Source of the DNA: SW4 sp042466115
GTDB taxonomy: Bacteria > Pseudomonadota > Alphaproteobacteria > Rhodobacterales > Rhodobacteraceae
Assembly: GCF_042466115.1 (NCBI RefSeq)
Contig: NZ_JAXHBQ010000001.1
Span: forward strand, 2,046,001-2,110,000
Reading direction: 5' to 3'
DNA: 64,000 bases
In this document: positions 8,544 to 17,730 of the stretch, one piece after another
Layout: each line of letters starts with the position of its first letter
Position numbering within the stretch: position 1 is the stretch's first letter
The notes under the pieces: generated by a model
The model's database searches: none
The model's input: only the letters and a program-made list of their open reading frames with translations
Told to the model about the DNA's origin: nothing
Made by a program: the position numbers and the translations under genes

Positions 8544-11180
8544 ATGAACACCGCGCAACACACCGTAACGCCAATGATGGCGCAGTTTCTTGAAATCAAG
8601 GCGGGGCATCCTGATGCGCTGCTGTTTTATCGCATGGGCGATTTCTACGAGATGTTCTTTGACGATGCGGTTGCCGCCGCCGAGGCGCTGGATATCGCGC
8701 TGACCAAGCGGGGCAAACACAACGGCGAAGATATTCCGATGTGTGGTGTGCCGGTACATAGCGCGGAAGGGTATTTGCTGACGCTGATCCGCAAAGGGTT
8801 TCGTGTTGGGGTGTGCGAGCAGATGGAGGACCCGGCCGAAGCGAAAAAGCGCGGATCCAAGTCCGTTGTTCGCCGCGAGGTGGTGCGCCTGGTCACGCCC
8901 GGCACGCTGACCGAGGATTCGCTGCTGGATGCGCGCAAGCACAACTTTCTGGCCGCCTTTGCCGAGGTGCGAAATGACGCGGCTTTGGCTTGGGTCGATA
9001 TTTCGACTGGCGAGGTGCGTGTCATGGCCTGCACGCCTGTACGACTGGGGCCGGAATTGGCGCGGCTTGCCCCGCGCGAGGTGCTGATGACCGAAGCAGG
9101 TGAGGCAAGTTATGGTGAAACAGTCTCGGATTCCGGTGCTGCGCTGACCTGTCTGGGGAATGCCGCGTTTGATAGCACAAGTGGTGAAAAGCGACTGCTA
9201 TCGCTTTATGGGGTCGCGTCTCTCGATGCCTTTGGGTCGTTCACGCGGGCCGAGGTTTCGGCCCTGGCCGGCCTGATCGAGTATCTTGATATCACGCAAA
9301 AGGGGAACCTGCCGTTGCTGCGCCCGCCTGTGCAGGAAGGGCAGGTCAAAACGATGCAGATCGACGGCCCGACACGTCGGTCGCTTGAATTGACCCATGC
9401 GCTGGCGGGTGGGCGCGCGGGGTCGCTGTTGTCGGTGATTGACCGCACGGTGACTGCGGGTGGCGCGCGGGTGCTGGAACGGCGGTTGTCTTCGCCGTCG
9501 TGTGATCTGGCCGTAATAGGCGCGCGCCATGATGCGATTGCCGCGATGCTGGATAACACGCGGCTGATGGCTGATATTCGCGCTGTCTTACGCGGCGTTC
9601 ACGATGTGGACCGCGCGTCTTCACGTCTGGCACTGGGGCGCGGTGGCCCGCGCGACCTTGCCGCGATTCGCAATTCGTTGGCTGAAGGCGAGAAGTTGTT
9701 TGATATGGTGTCGGACGCTGAACTGCCGGTAGTCTTGGCCGACGCGCGGGCTGATTTGACAGACCACGATGAGTTACACGAACTTCTGGATGCCGCCTTG
9801 GTGGCGGAACCACCGCTTCTTGCGCGCGATGGCGGGTTTATTGCTGCCGGATTTGACGACGATCTGGATGAGGCGCGCAAGCTGCGCGACGAGGGGCGCT
9901 CGGTTATTGCATCGCTTCAGGCGCAGTATGTGGCGGCAACCGGAATCAATGCGCTGAAGATCAAACACAACAATGTGCTGGGTTACTTCATCGAAACCAC
10001 AGCGACCCACGCCGAAAAGATGCTGGCACCGCCCCAGAACGAGACATTCATCCATCGCCAGACCACGGCCAATCAGGTGCGGTTCACCACGCTGGAACTT
10101 AGCGAGCTGGAAACCAAGATTCTGAACGCAGGTGGGCGGGCGTTAGAGATCGAAAAGAGACTCTATTCCAGCTTAACTGACGCTGTTTTGGAAAAGGCTG
10201 CGCCTGTCAGCAGTCTGGCGCAGGCCTTGTCAGAGTTCGATTTTGCCACGGCACTGGCCGATCTGGCGCGCGCGCAGGACTGGTGCCGCCCCGTGATGGA
10301 AGACAGCCGCGCCTTTGCGGTAACGGGCGGGCGCCATCCTGTCGTTGAGCGCGCGCTGCAAAAAGAAGGCGCGCCGTTTGTCGCCAACGATTGCGGCCTG
10401 ACAGACGCACCGATCTGGTTGCTGACCGGCCCGAATATGGCGGGTAAGTCAACGTTTCTGCGCCAGAACGCCCTGATCGCCGTGCTGGCGCAGGCAGGCA
10501 GCTATGTGCCGGCGCGCGAAGCGGTGATCGGCGTGGTCAGCCAGTTGTTCAGTCGTGTCGGCGCCTCGGACGATCTGGCGCGGGGCAGGTCGACGTTTAT
10601 GGTTGAAATGGTGGAAACAGCGGCGATCCTGAACCAAGCCGACGATCGCGCGCTGGTTATACTGGACGAAATCGGCCGCGGTACGGCCACGTATGACGGG
10701 CTGTCGATAGCCTGGGCCACGCTGGAACATCTGCATGATGTAAACCGCTGCCGCGCGCTGTTTGCCACGCATTACCACGAAATGGCGGCGCTGTCGGCCA
10801 AGCTGGACGGTGTTGATAATGCGACTGTGACCGTCAAGGAATGGGACGGCGATGTCGTATTCCTGCACGAAGTAAAGCGCGGCACGGCGGATCGCAGCTA
10901 TGGTGTGCAGGTGGCGCGATTGGCTGGGCTTCCGCCCGCAGTCGTGGAACGCGCAAAAGTGGTGCTGGAGGCCCTCGAAAAAGGTGAGCGCGAAGGGGGT
11001 AGCACTCAAAAGGCGCTGATCGACGACTTGCCGCTGTTTTCAGCGACACCTGCCGCACCCGCCCCGCAAGCGCGCCGTGAAAGCGCGATTGAGGCTGCGT
11101 TAGAGGCGGTTCACCCCGATCAGATGACACCACTGGAAGCGCTGGAGGCGCTATATCGGCTTAAGGACCTGGGCAAGTAA
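8544..11180 (+). CDS. mutS: DNA mismatch repair protein MutS
   Basis: An 878-residue MutS. The mismatch-reading motif GDFYEMFFDDA lies at residues 32-42, with the Phe that stacks on the mispaired base. The ATPase domain has Walker A TGPNMAGKSTFLRQNA (near residue 627), the ABC-like DDLARGRSTFMVEM segment, Walker B LVILDEIGRGTATYDG and the ATHYHEM switch. It detects mismatches and starts repair after replication. The start ATG at 8544 is preceded by a GGGGG stretch. It ends seven bases from the convergent grpE stop with no hairpin between. Confidence 0.98.
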   Translation: MNTAQHTVTPMMAQFLEIKAGHPDALLFYRMGDFYEMFFDDAVAAAEALDIALTKRGKHNGEDIPMCGVPVHSAEGYLLTLIRKGFRVGVCEQMEDPAEAKKRGSKSVVRREVVRLVTPGTLTEDSLLDARKHNFLAAFAEVRNDAALAWVDISTGEVRVMACTPVRLGPELARLAPREVLMTEAGEASYGETVSDSGAALTCLGNAAFDSTSGEKRLLSLYGVASLDAFGSFTRAEVSALAGLIEYLDITQKGNLPLLRPPVQEGQVKTMQIDGPTRRSLELTHALAGGRAGSLLSVIDRTVTAGGARVLERRLSSPSCDLAVIGARHDAIAAMLDNTRLMADIRAVLRGVHDVDRASSRLALGRGGPRDLAAIRNSLAEGEKLFDMVSDAELPVVLADARADLTDHDELHELLDAALVAEPPLLARDGGFIAAGFDDDLDEARKLRDEGRSVIASLQAQYVAATGINALKIKHNNVLGYFIETTATHAEKMLAPPQNETFIHRQTTANQVRFTTLELSELETKILNAGGRALEIEKRLYSSLTDAVLEKAAPVSSLAQALSEFDFATALADLARAQDWCRPVMEDSRAFAVTGGRHPVVERALQKEGAPFVANDCGLTDAPIWLLTGPNMAGKSTFLRQNALIAVLAQAGSYVPAREAVIGVVSQLFSRVGASDDLARGRSTFMVEMVETAAILNQADDRALVILDEIGRGTATYDGLSIAWATLEHLHDVNRCRALFATHYHEMAALSAKLDGVDNATVTVKEWDGDVVFLHEVKRGTADRSYGVQVARLAGLPPAVVERAKVVLEALEKGEREGGSTQKALIDDLPLFSATPAAPAPQARRESAIEAALEAVHPDQMTPLEALEALYRLKDLGK

Positions 11181-11187
11181 CCAGATA

Positions 11188-11769
11188 CTAGCTGGCCGGT
11201 GTCGAGGAAACGCCAACCTGCGCGGGACGTAGTAGGCGATCATGCAACATAAAGCCGCTGGCGGAGACCTGAATGATATCGCCCGCCTTGGTGCCCGGCA
11301 GGGGCGCTTCGAACATGGCTTCGTGCATCTGCGGATCAAAGCGTTCGCCAACGTCGGGGCGGATCACCTCGACGCCGTGCTTTTTGAAAACGTTGCGCAA
11401 CTCGCGCATGGTCAGTTCCACACCTTCAAGCAGTGCCTTGTCGCCGTCTTTGCCGTCCTCGGTCGCCATCAGCAAGGCACGCTCGAGGCTGTCATAGACG
11501 GGCAGCATATCGCGGGCGAGCTTGGACCCACCATAGTTTTCAGCCTCGCGCCGGTCACGTTCGGCGCGCTTGCGGGTGTTTTCGGCATCGGCGAGCGCAC
11601 GCATGAAACGGTCGCGCATGTCGTCACGCTCGCGCTTCAGTTCCTCGATTGCATCAACCGAATCCAGCGACTCCAGTTCGTCTTCAACTTCGGCCTCCTG
11701 GGCCAGCATGGGGTCGTTTTCCGCAACCATTTCGCGGGCGATTTCTTCGTCTGTCTTACGCTCTGCCAT
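11188..11769 (-). CDS. grpE: Nucleotide exchange factor GrpE
   Basis: The 193-residue protein has an acidic N-terminal coiled coil (residues 20-60), then RFMRALADAENTRKRAERD, and ends in the beta-domain signature MHEAMFEAPLPGTKAGDIIQ with a GFMLHDRLLRPAQVGVS tail. GrpE releases ADP from DnaK and acts as a heat sensor through its long helices. It follows hrcA by 13 bp in the same direction, the common hrcA-grpE heat-shock operon. DnaK and DnaJ are not in the window. Confidence 0.96.
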   Translation of the reverse strand: MAERKTDEEIAREMVAENDPMLAQEAEVEDELESLDSVDAIEELKRERDDMRDRFMRALADAENTRKRAERDRREAENYGGSKLARDMLPVYDSLERALLMATEDGKDGDKALLEGVELTMRELRNVFKKHGVEVIRPDVGERFDPQMHEAMFEAPLPGTKAGDIIQVSASGFMLHDRLLRPAQVGVSSTPAS

Positions 11770-11782
11770 CGTTTTCTTTTCC

Positions 11783-12847
11783 TTAGCCGCGGTCAGCGAT
11801 CATCTTTCCGACCAGCTGCGCGGTATAATCCACAATCGGCACAATCCGCCCATAGTTCAGACGGGTCGGCCCAATGACACCCACGGCGCCAATGATCTTA
11901 CGATCAGCGTTCATATATGGAGAGACGACCAGAGAGGAACCCGAAAGTGAAAAAAGTTTGTTCTCGGAGCCGATAAAAATACGAACACCGTCGCCTTCTT
12001 CGGTCAGATCAAGGAAATCAGCGATATCGCGCTTGCGTTCAAGATCATCAAACAGGGTGCGGATGCGATCAAGGTCTGCCTCGTCGCCCTGTTCACCAAT
12101 CAGATTGCCGCGGCCACGCACGATCAACCTTTCGGTTGATTCGCCCTTGTCCGTCCAGACGGCCAGCCCCTCTTCGACCATGGTGCGGGCCAGCGTATCA
12201 ATTTCCTGACGCCGCCTGGTGATCTCGCGCCGCATCAGGCTGCTGAGTTCGGACAACGTGCGCCCTTCGGCCAAGGCATTCAGAAAATTCGCCGCTTCGC
12301 GCATGGACGCAGGCGTTTGACCGGGCGATGGTGTAAAGACGCGGTTTTCAACGTGGCCATCCGCAAAAACCAGAACCGCGAGGGCGCGATCAGGCGCAAG
12401 GGACACAAATTCGATGTGCTTGATGGCCGCTTCGTGCTTGGGCGTCAAAACAAGACTGGCCCCACGCGTCACTCCGGACAGGGCCGAGCCGACCCGATCC
12501 AGCAACGCGCTAACGTCGGAATCATTCGCCCCACGGCTTTCGTCAATTTTCGCGCGGTCATCTTGATCAAGGTCGCCAACTTCAAGCAAGCCATCAACGA
12601 ACATGCGCAAGCCGGTTTGGGTCGGGATGCGGCCGGCGCTGACATGCGGAGACCCAAGCAGGCCAAGATGTTCGAGGTCTTGCATCACATTGCGGATCGT
12701 CGCCGCGCTGACACTTTCAGTCATTGAACGCGTCAGGGTCCGCGACCCGACAGGCGCGCCGGTTTCCAGATAGCCCTCGACGACGCGGCGAAACACTTCG
12801 CGCGAACGGTCGTTCATATCCTGAAAGATGGGTCCGGTTTCTGGCAT
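11783..12847 (-). CDS. hrcA: Heat-inducible transcription repressor HrcA
   Basis: The 354-residue protein opens with a winged-helix DNA-binding domain: VVEGYLETGAPVGSRTLTR, then SAATIRNVMQDLEHLGLL and SAGRIPTQTGLRMFVDG (residues 22-90). The C-terminal part carries the HrcA domain, with GSENKLFSLSGSSLVVSPY near residue 300 and GVIGPTRLNYGRIVPIVDY. HrcA binds CIRCE inverted repeats to repress groESL. I found no CIRCE repeat (TTAGCACTC/GAGTGCTAA) in its own upstream region here, so autoregulation by CIRCE is not supported. Confidence 0.96.
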   Translation of the reverse strand: MPETGPIFQDMNDRSREVFRRVVEGYLETGAPVGSRTLTRSMTESVSAATIRNVMQDLEHLGLLGSPHVSAGRIPTQTGLRMFVDGLLEVGDLDQDDRAKIDESRGANDSDVSALLDRVGSALSGVTRGASLVLTPKHEAAIKHIEFVSLAPDRALAVLVFADGHVENRVFTPSPGQTPASMREAANFLNALAEGRTLSELSSLMRREITRRRQEIDTLARTMVEEGLAVWTDKGESTERLIVRGRGNLIGEQGDEADLDRIRTLFDDLERKRDIADFLDLTEEGDGVRIFIGSENKLFSLSGSSLVVSPYMNADRKIIGAVGVIGPTRLNYGRIVPIVDYTAQLVGKMIADRG

Positions 12848-12968
12848 GGCCCTTGACTTTTTGAACGCCGGTCAACGTAGAACGGCTGATCACATGGGGT
12901 CAATCGGTCTTGGCTTTGTGGCGTGTGGCGCGTATCCCCGTGACGAAACCAACACAAGGGATTTTCAT

Positions 12969-13675
12969 ATGCGCCCCTCTGGACGTCAGACAAACGAAAT
13001 GCGGACCGTAACCATTGAAACAGACGTGACCCGCCATGCCGAAGGGTCTTGTTTGATCAAGTGCGGTGACACGCATGTTCTTTGCACCGCGTCGATTGAT
13101 GAACGTGTCCCACCGTTTCTAAAAACTCGGGCCTTGGCTGGGTCACTGCGGAATACGGCATGCTGCCGCGCGCAACCCATACAAGGATGCGGCGCGAGGC
13201 CAAGAACGGGCAATCGGGACGCACGCAGGAAATTCAGCGCCTGATCGGGCGGTCCTTGCGCGCGGGCGTTGATCGCGTTGCGCTGGGCGAACGACAAATC
13301 GTTGTGGATTGTGATGTGATTCAGGCCGATGGCGGAACCCGCTGCGCGTCGATCACGGGTGGTTGGGTCGCGCTGAAACTGGCCGTGAACAAGCTGATGA
13401 AAGCGGGCGACGTCATCAGCGACCCTTTGATTGATCCAGTTGCCGCAATCAGCTGCGGGATATTTGCGGGGCAGGCTGTGCTTGATCTGGATTACCCCGA
13501 AGACAGCGAAGCCGGCGTTGATGGCAATTTCGTCATGACTGGGTCACAACTGATCGAGGTGCAAATGTCGGCCGAGGGCGCGACCTATTCCCGCGCACAG
13601 ATGGACGCGCTTCTTGATCTGGCGGAAAAGGGTGTGGACGAGCTGGTGGCACTGCAAAAAGCGGCCACAGCATGA
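12969..13675 (+). pseudogene. rph: Ribonuclease PH, frame broken by one missing base
   Basis: The N-terminal part starting at ATG 12969 (MRPSGRQTNEMRTV, then HAEGSCLIKCGDTHVLCTAS and ERVPPFLK) and the C-terminal part (EYGMLPRATHTRMRR, GRTQEIQRLIGRSLRA, ERQIVVDCDVIQADGGTR) together make a complete RNase PH of about 235 residues but sit in different frames. The break is in the A run at 13121-13125: five A give a shift, six would restore FLKNSGLGWVTAEYGMLP. RNase PH trims tRNA 3' ends with phosphate. It is divergent from hrcA and overlaps rdgB by four bases. A sequencing error is the simplest explanation; a true mutation is possible. Confidence 0.9.
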
Positions 13676-14283
13676 CGCGAAGGTTTGAAGGCAGCGCATT
13701 GGTGATCGCGACCCATAACGCGGGCAAGCGCGACGAAATCGCGGCGCTGCTTTCGCCCTTCAAGGTGACGCTGACATCAAACGCCGACCACGGGCTGCCC
13801 GAACCGGAAGAAACAGAAACGACCTTTGCCGGGAACGCGCGGATCAAGGCACATGCGGCATCACAGGCCACCGGATTGCCCGCGCTAGCCGACGACAGCG
13901 GCATTGAAATCGACGCGCTTGACGGCGCGCCCGGCGTTTACACGGCTGATTGGGCAGAGACGCCGCAGGGGCGTGATTTTGACCATGCGATGCGTGTGAC
14001 CTGGGACAAGCTGGAAAAGATCAACGCGCCGGAACCCCGCACGGCCCGATTTTGCTGCACATTGGTTCTGGCTTGGCCCGACGGTCACGACGAGGTTTTC
14101 GCGGGCGTCATGGCGGGCCAAATTGTATGGCCAATGCGGGGCGATCAGGGGCACGGGTATGATCCCATCTTTCAGCCTGACGGGTTCGATGTGACCTTTG
14201 GCGAAATGGACCGCTGGAAAAAGAACGAGATCAGCCACCGCGCCGATGCGTTCAAGAAACTGATCGCAGGCTGCTTTGCCTGA
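13672..14283 (+). CDS. rdgB: XTP/dITP diphosphatase (Ham1/RdgB)
   Basis: This 203-residue protein shows the Ham1 family signature: VIATHNAGKRDEIAALL (residues 12-28), EETETTFAGNARIKAHAAS with the metal-binding acidic residues, ALADDSGIEIDALDGAPGVY near residue 77, and GYDPIFQPDGFDVTFGEM near the end. The enzyme hydrolyses non-canonical purine triphosphates to keep inosine and xanthosine out of DNA and RNA. It overlaps rph by four bases upstream and hemW by eight bases downstream, so the three form one unit. Confidence 0.96.
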   Translation: MTRRFEGSALVIATHNAGKRDEIAALLSPFKVTLTSNADHGLPEPEETETTFAGNARIKAHAASQATGLPALADDSGIEIDALDGAPGVYTADWAETPQGRDFDHAMRVTWDKLEKINAPEPRTARFCCTLVLAWPDGHDEVFAGVMAGQIVWPMRGDQGHGYDPIFQPDGFDVTFGEMDRWKKNEISHRADAFKKLIAGCFA

Positions 14284-15418
14284 GGCGTTCGGGCTGTATA
14301 TTCACTGGCCGTTTTGTCAGGCCAAATGCCCCTATTGCGATTTCAACTCGCATGTCGCGCGTCACATTGATCAGAAACGCTGGCTGGCTGCATACGTTGC
14401 TGAAATTGCGCGTGTTGGCGCGCTCACAAGCGGCCGCACGCTCACGAGCGTTTTTTTCGGAGGAGGCACACCAAGCCTGATGGACCCGGAAACCGTTGAC
14501 GGGATCATGGCTGCGGTGCGCGCGACCTGGCCGCTTTCAAACACGATAGAAGTCACGCTTGAGGCCAATCCGACCTCGATCGAAGCAGGACGGTTTCATG
14601 GATATCAACAGGCCGGTGTGAACCGGATCTCGATGGGCATTCAGGCGCTGAACGGTGATGATCTGCAGGCTTTGGGACGGCTGCACAGCGTCGCCGAAGG
14701 TCTGGCCGCTTTTGAAACAGCGCGAAGCATTTTTGATCGGGTGAGTTTCGATCTGATCTATGCACGGCAAAAGCAGGGCGTTGCCGATTGGCGCGCCGAG
14801 CTGGAACGCGCACTGGCGCTGGGGTTGGACCATTTATCGCTATATCAACTGACCATCGAGGAGGGCACAGCCTTTGGTGATCGCTATGCCATTGGCAAGC
14901 TGCACGGCCTGCCCGACGAAGACCTTGGGGCAGATCTTTATGAGGTGACACAAGAGGTATGCGACATGGCCGGCCTGAACGCATATGAAGTCTCTAATCA
15001 TGCCAAAAACGGACTTGAGAGCGCGCACAACCTGACCTATTGGCGCTATCAGGACTATGCCGGGGTTGGCCCTGGCGCGCACGGGCGCCTGACACTGGAC
15101 GGGACGAAATACGCAACCGAGACCGAACTGGCGCCCGGAAAATGGCTGGAACTGGTCGAGACTGCTGGGTCGGGCGAAAACCTGCGCGGCGCGCTTTCGG
15201 CAGAGGGCGAATTTGCCGAACGTCTGTTGATGGGTCTGCGGTTAAAGGAGGGGGTGCTGTTAGGGCCCGTTCCAGACCGGCATTTAGAAACTTTATTCAA
15301 TAATATCAACGATTTAGAGCGCATGGGGTTTATTGAATACCAAGACGATCTTTTGCGCGTGACGCCAAATGGTCGCCCGGTATTGAATGGCGTCTTGCGA
15401 ACATTGCTGACAGATTAA
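14276..15418 (+). CDS. hemW: Radical SAM protein HemW (HemN-like heme chaperone)
   Basis: A 380-residue radical SAM protein with the cluster motif HWPFCQAKCPYCDFNSHV (residues 10-27, CX3CX2C), a GGGTPSLM loop and ISMGIQALNGDDLQALGR. HemW proteins resemble oxygen-independent coproporphyrinogen oxidase but act as heme-binding chaperones for respiratory enzymes. The frame is open only after 14261, and the only usable start is the TTG at 14276, which overlaps the rdgB stop. The gene ends in a TTAA palindrome that also gives the parB stop. Confidence 0.93.
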   Translation: MPEAFGLYIHWPFCQAKCPYCDFNSHVARHIDQKRWLAAYVAEIARVGALTSGRTLTSVFFGGGTPSLMDPETVDGIMAAVRATWPLSNTIEVTLEANPTSIEAGRFHGYQQAGVNRISMGIQALNGDDLQALGRLHSVAEGLAAFETARSIFDRVSFDLIYARQKQGVADWRAELERALALGLDHLSLYQLTIEEGTAFGDRYAIGKLHGLPDEDLGADLYEVTQEVCDMAGLNAYEVSNHAKNGLESAHNLTYWRYQDYAGVGPGAHGRLTLDGTKYATETELAPGKWLELVETAGSGENLRGALSAEGEFAERLLMGLRLKEGVLLGPVPDRHLETLFNNINDLERMGFIEYQDDLLRVTPNGRPVLNGVLRTLLTD

Positions 15419-16296
15419 CCGCCAGACAGCGCGCGCAGCAGGTCGTCCAGCTGTTCAAGGTTTCGGTAATTCAGCGTCAGCTTTCCACTTTCACCATCTG
15501 CGCCGGGATCAATCTGAACACCCATTCCCAATGCGGCCGACAGCTCCTTTTCAATCTGAACCGTATCCGCGTCCTTTGCGCGTGGCTTTGGCATTCGTTT
15601 TGGTTTGCTGACGCCTTTGCGCACAAGTTTTTCGGCATCACGCACTGAAAGCCCGTCACGTACAATCTTTTGGGCAAGCTCTAGCGGATTATCTTGACCA
15701 ACAAGGGCACGGGCGTGGCCTGCGCTCAATCGACCTTCGGACACCAGCGATTGAACGCTTTCGGGCAGCGTAAGAAGGCGCATGAGGTTGGCAATGTGGC
15801 TGCGGCTTTTGCCAAGGGCTGTGCCGAGCTTGTCTTGTGTATGGCCAAAGCGATCCATGAGCTGGCGATATCCGGCTGCCTCGTCGATTGCATTCAGATC
15901 GGCGCGCTGGATATTTTCGATAATCGCAACCTCAAGGACTTCGGTATCCGTAAAGTCCCGCACCAAAACAGGTATTTCATGAAGCTGTGCGCGTTGCGCC
16001 GCGCGCCAGCGGCGTTCACCGGCGACAATTTCGTATTTCGAATTGTCACTTGGCTTGCGCCGGACAATCAGGGGCTGAATGATCCCCTTCTCGCGCACAG
16101 AAGCCGTCAGGTCGTTCAGGCTTTCTTCATCAAAGCTACGTCGCGGCTGATCAGGATTTGGTTCAACCGCCTCGATTGGCACCAATAGATCGGGACGGCG
16201 CGGACGATCGGATTGGGTGGCGTCATCGGACTGGGCGACATCGGACATCAATGCTGACAGGCCGCGGCCCAGCCCTCTGTTGTTCTTCTTGGCCAT
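15415..16296 (-). CDS. parB: Chromosome partitioning protein ParB
   Basis: The 293-residue protein starts with a basic KKNNRGLGRGLSALM tail (ParA-stimulating type), followed by the CTP-binding motifs GIIQPLIVRR and VAGERRWRAAQRA (near residue 116), the AIIENIQRADLNAIDEA segment and a helix-turn-helix (LGTALGKSRSHIANLMRLL) that reads parS. The last 50 residues are the dimerisation domain. ParB loads on parS and spreads as a CTP clamp. It follows parA by two bases; two parS sites lie 1.4 and 3.3 kb upstream. Confidence 0.97.
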   Translation of the reverse strand: MAKKNNRGLGRGLSALMSDVAQSDDATQSDRPRRPDLLVPIEAVEPNPDQPRRSFDEESLNDLTASVREKGIIQPLIVRRKPSDNSKYEIVAGERRWRAAQRAQLHEIPVLVRDFTDTEVLEVAIIENIQRADLNAIDEAAGYRQLMDRFGHTQDKLGTALGKSRSHIANLMRLLTLPESVQSLVSEGRLSAGHARALVGQDNPLELAQKIVRDGLSVRDAEKLVRKGVSKPKRMPKPRAKDADTVQIEKELSAALGMGVQIDPGADGESGKLTLNYRNLEQLDDLLRALSGG

Positions 16297-16298
16297 TG

Positions 16299-17108
16299 TT
16301 ACACCTTTTCGCTTTGTTCACGGGCTATCAGCTCTTGTGCGAGGTCGCGATATGCAACGCTTCCCTTTGAAAGCGGGTCATAATCCAGCGCGGGCATCGC
16401 ATAGGACGGCGCTTCACTTAGGCGAACGTTGCGCGGAATCATCGTCTTGAAAACAAGATCGCGCAAATTCTCGCGTGCGTCGGCCTCGACCTGCTGGGAC
16501 AGGTTGTTGCGGCGGTCATACATCGTCAACACGATCCCCTCGATTCGAAGGCCCTTGTTTGCCGACTGGCGCACTTCCCGGACTGTCATCATCAACTGGG
16601 ACAACCCTTCGAGGGCAAAAAACTCGCTTTGCAGCGGCACCAAGACGGAATGCGCCGCAACCATCGCGTTCACCGTCAAAATGTTGAGCGAAGGTGGGCA
16701 ATCAATCAAGATGTAGTCAAGATCGAGCGCGTCAAACGCCGGCTGGCGAAGCGCGTCGTGCAGCAAAAAGCTGCGTTTTTCATTGGCGGTCAGCTCGATA
16801 TCGGCCGAACTGAGATCTGTCGTTGCGGGTATGATTGACAGGTTGTCAACATTGGTCGGCTGCACGATTTCGTCGGGAGCGATATCGCCCAACAAAAGGT
16901 CATAGGTTGTCAGATCGCGGTCTTCATTTTCGATGCCCAAGCCGGTCGACGCGTTGCCTTGGGGGTCAAGATCAACCAGCAGGACATTTCGCCCGCATTC
17001 AGCGAGCGCCGCGCCCAAGTTAATTGTCGTCGTCGTCTTGCCAACCCCGCCTTTTTGGTTCGCCACCGCGATGATTTTCGTTTCTTTTGAACGACTAAAG
17101 TCAGGCAC
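16299..17108 (-). CDS. parA: Chromosome partitioning ATPase ParA
   Basis: A 269-residue Soj-type ParA. The deviant Walker A reads VANQKGGVGKTTTTINLG (residues 15-32), followed by VLLVDLDPQGNASTGLG and the DYILIDCPPSLNILTVNAM Walker B region. ATP-bound ParA coats the nucleoid and draws ParB-parS complexes apart. The GTG start at 17108 lies inside the 3' end of rsmG (eight-base overlap), and parB follows after two bases. Confidence 0.97.
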   Translation of the reverse strand: MPDFSRSKETKIIAVANQKGGVGKTTTTINLGAALAECGRNVLLVDLDPQGNASTGLGIENEDRDLTTYDLLLGDIAPDEIVQPTNVDNLSIIPATTDLSSADIELTANEKRSFLLHDALRQPAFDALDLDYILIDCPPSLNILTVNAMVAAHSVLVPLQSEFFALEGLSQLMMTVREVRQSANKGLRIEGIVLTMYDRRNNLSQQVEADARENLRDLVFKTMIPRNVRLSEAPSYAMPALDYDPLSKGSVAYRDLAQELIAREQSEKV

Positions 17109-17730
17109 GGGTGATCCCTTCGATCTTGAGAATGCTGGCGTGTTGATCGGTGATACTTTGGATTTCGGTCAAGGCAAAGTGCCAATCCTTGCGCGCGGCG
17201 GCAATCTCGTCAGCGGCGCGCGCGCCTTTGGGAAAGATCGCGCATCCCCCTTGGGCCAGATGTCGCGACGTCAGACCAAGAAGTTGAGGCAGACCAGCAA
17301 GGGCGCGGGCGCTTACGATTTCTGCGTCCAATGGCTGAATTCCCTCGATGCGGTCACAAATGACATGGCAGCTCAGATCAAGTTCACGCGCGGCCGTTCG
17401 CAAAAAGGCGGCCTTGCGCTGGTCGCTTTCCACCAGCAAAACTTCGGCATCTGCGTTCATCTCTTGCGCCAGCGTGGCAATCACGATTCCCGGAAAGCCG
17501 CCACCGCTCCCTAGATCGGCCCAGCGTTGCCACTTTTTCGGCGCAGCATTGAATATTTGCGCAGAATTTAGGATGTGCCGCTTCCAGATGTCTTCAACCG
17601 TTGCCTTTGAGACCAGGTTTATTCCCTTGGTCCACTTTTTCACGAGCAGTTCAAAAGCGCGCAGCTTTTCAAATGTTTCACGTGAAACATTCAGGCCAGC
17701 GTAAAGTTCGCAACGGCCCTGGTCGGTCAT
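17101..17730 (-). CDS. rsmG: 16S rRNA (guanine527-N7)-methyltransferase RsmG
   Basis: A 209-residue RsmG (GidB). It has the conserved NVSRETFEKLRAFELLVKKW segment (residues 14-33), then the SAM site ADLGSGGGFPGIVIATLA near residue 70 and VLLVESDQRKAAFLR. It methylates G527 of 16S rRNA. The start ATG overlaps the mnmG stop (ATGA), and the 3' end overlaps parA. The codons for NVSRETFE contain a perfect parS palindrome at 17674-17689. Confidence 0.97.
   Translation of the reverse strand: MTDQGRCELYAGLNVSRETFEKLRAFELLVKKWTKGINLVSKATVEDIWKRHILNSAQIFNAAPKKWQRWADLGSGGGFPGIVIATLAQEMNADAEVLLVESDQRKAAFLRTAARELDLSCHVICDRIEGIQPLDAEIVSARALAGLPQLLGLTSRHLAQGGCAIFPKGARAADEIAAARKDWHFALTEIQSITDQHASILKIEGITRA
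17674..17689. promoter_or_regulatory. parS centromere site (perfect palindrome) inside rsmG
   Basis: The 16-bp sequence TGTTTCACGTGAAACA is a perfect palindrome identical to the bacterial parS consensus bound by ParB. It is embedded in the coding sequence of rsmG, where it encodes the conserved NVSRETF motif, 1.4 kb from the parB start and about 5 kb from the proposed oriC. Confidence 0.95.

Noticed and set aside
12848..12968. CIRCE operator between hrcA and rph
   Set aside because: No TTAGCACTC-N9-GAGTGCTAA or close variant is present. A CCCCATGTG element resembles an RpoH -10 but has no CTTG at the right distance.
13119..13126. Programmed frameshifting in rph
   Set aside because: RNase PH is a single-product enzyme with no known recoding; no stimulatory hairpin or upstream Shine-Dalgarno element is evident, and two other genes show the same homopolymer problem.
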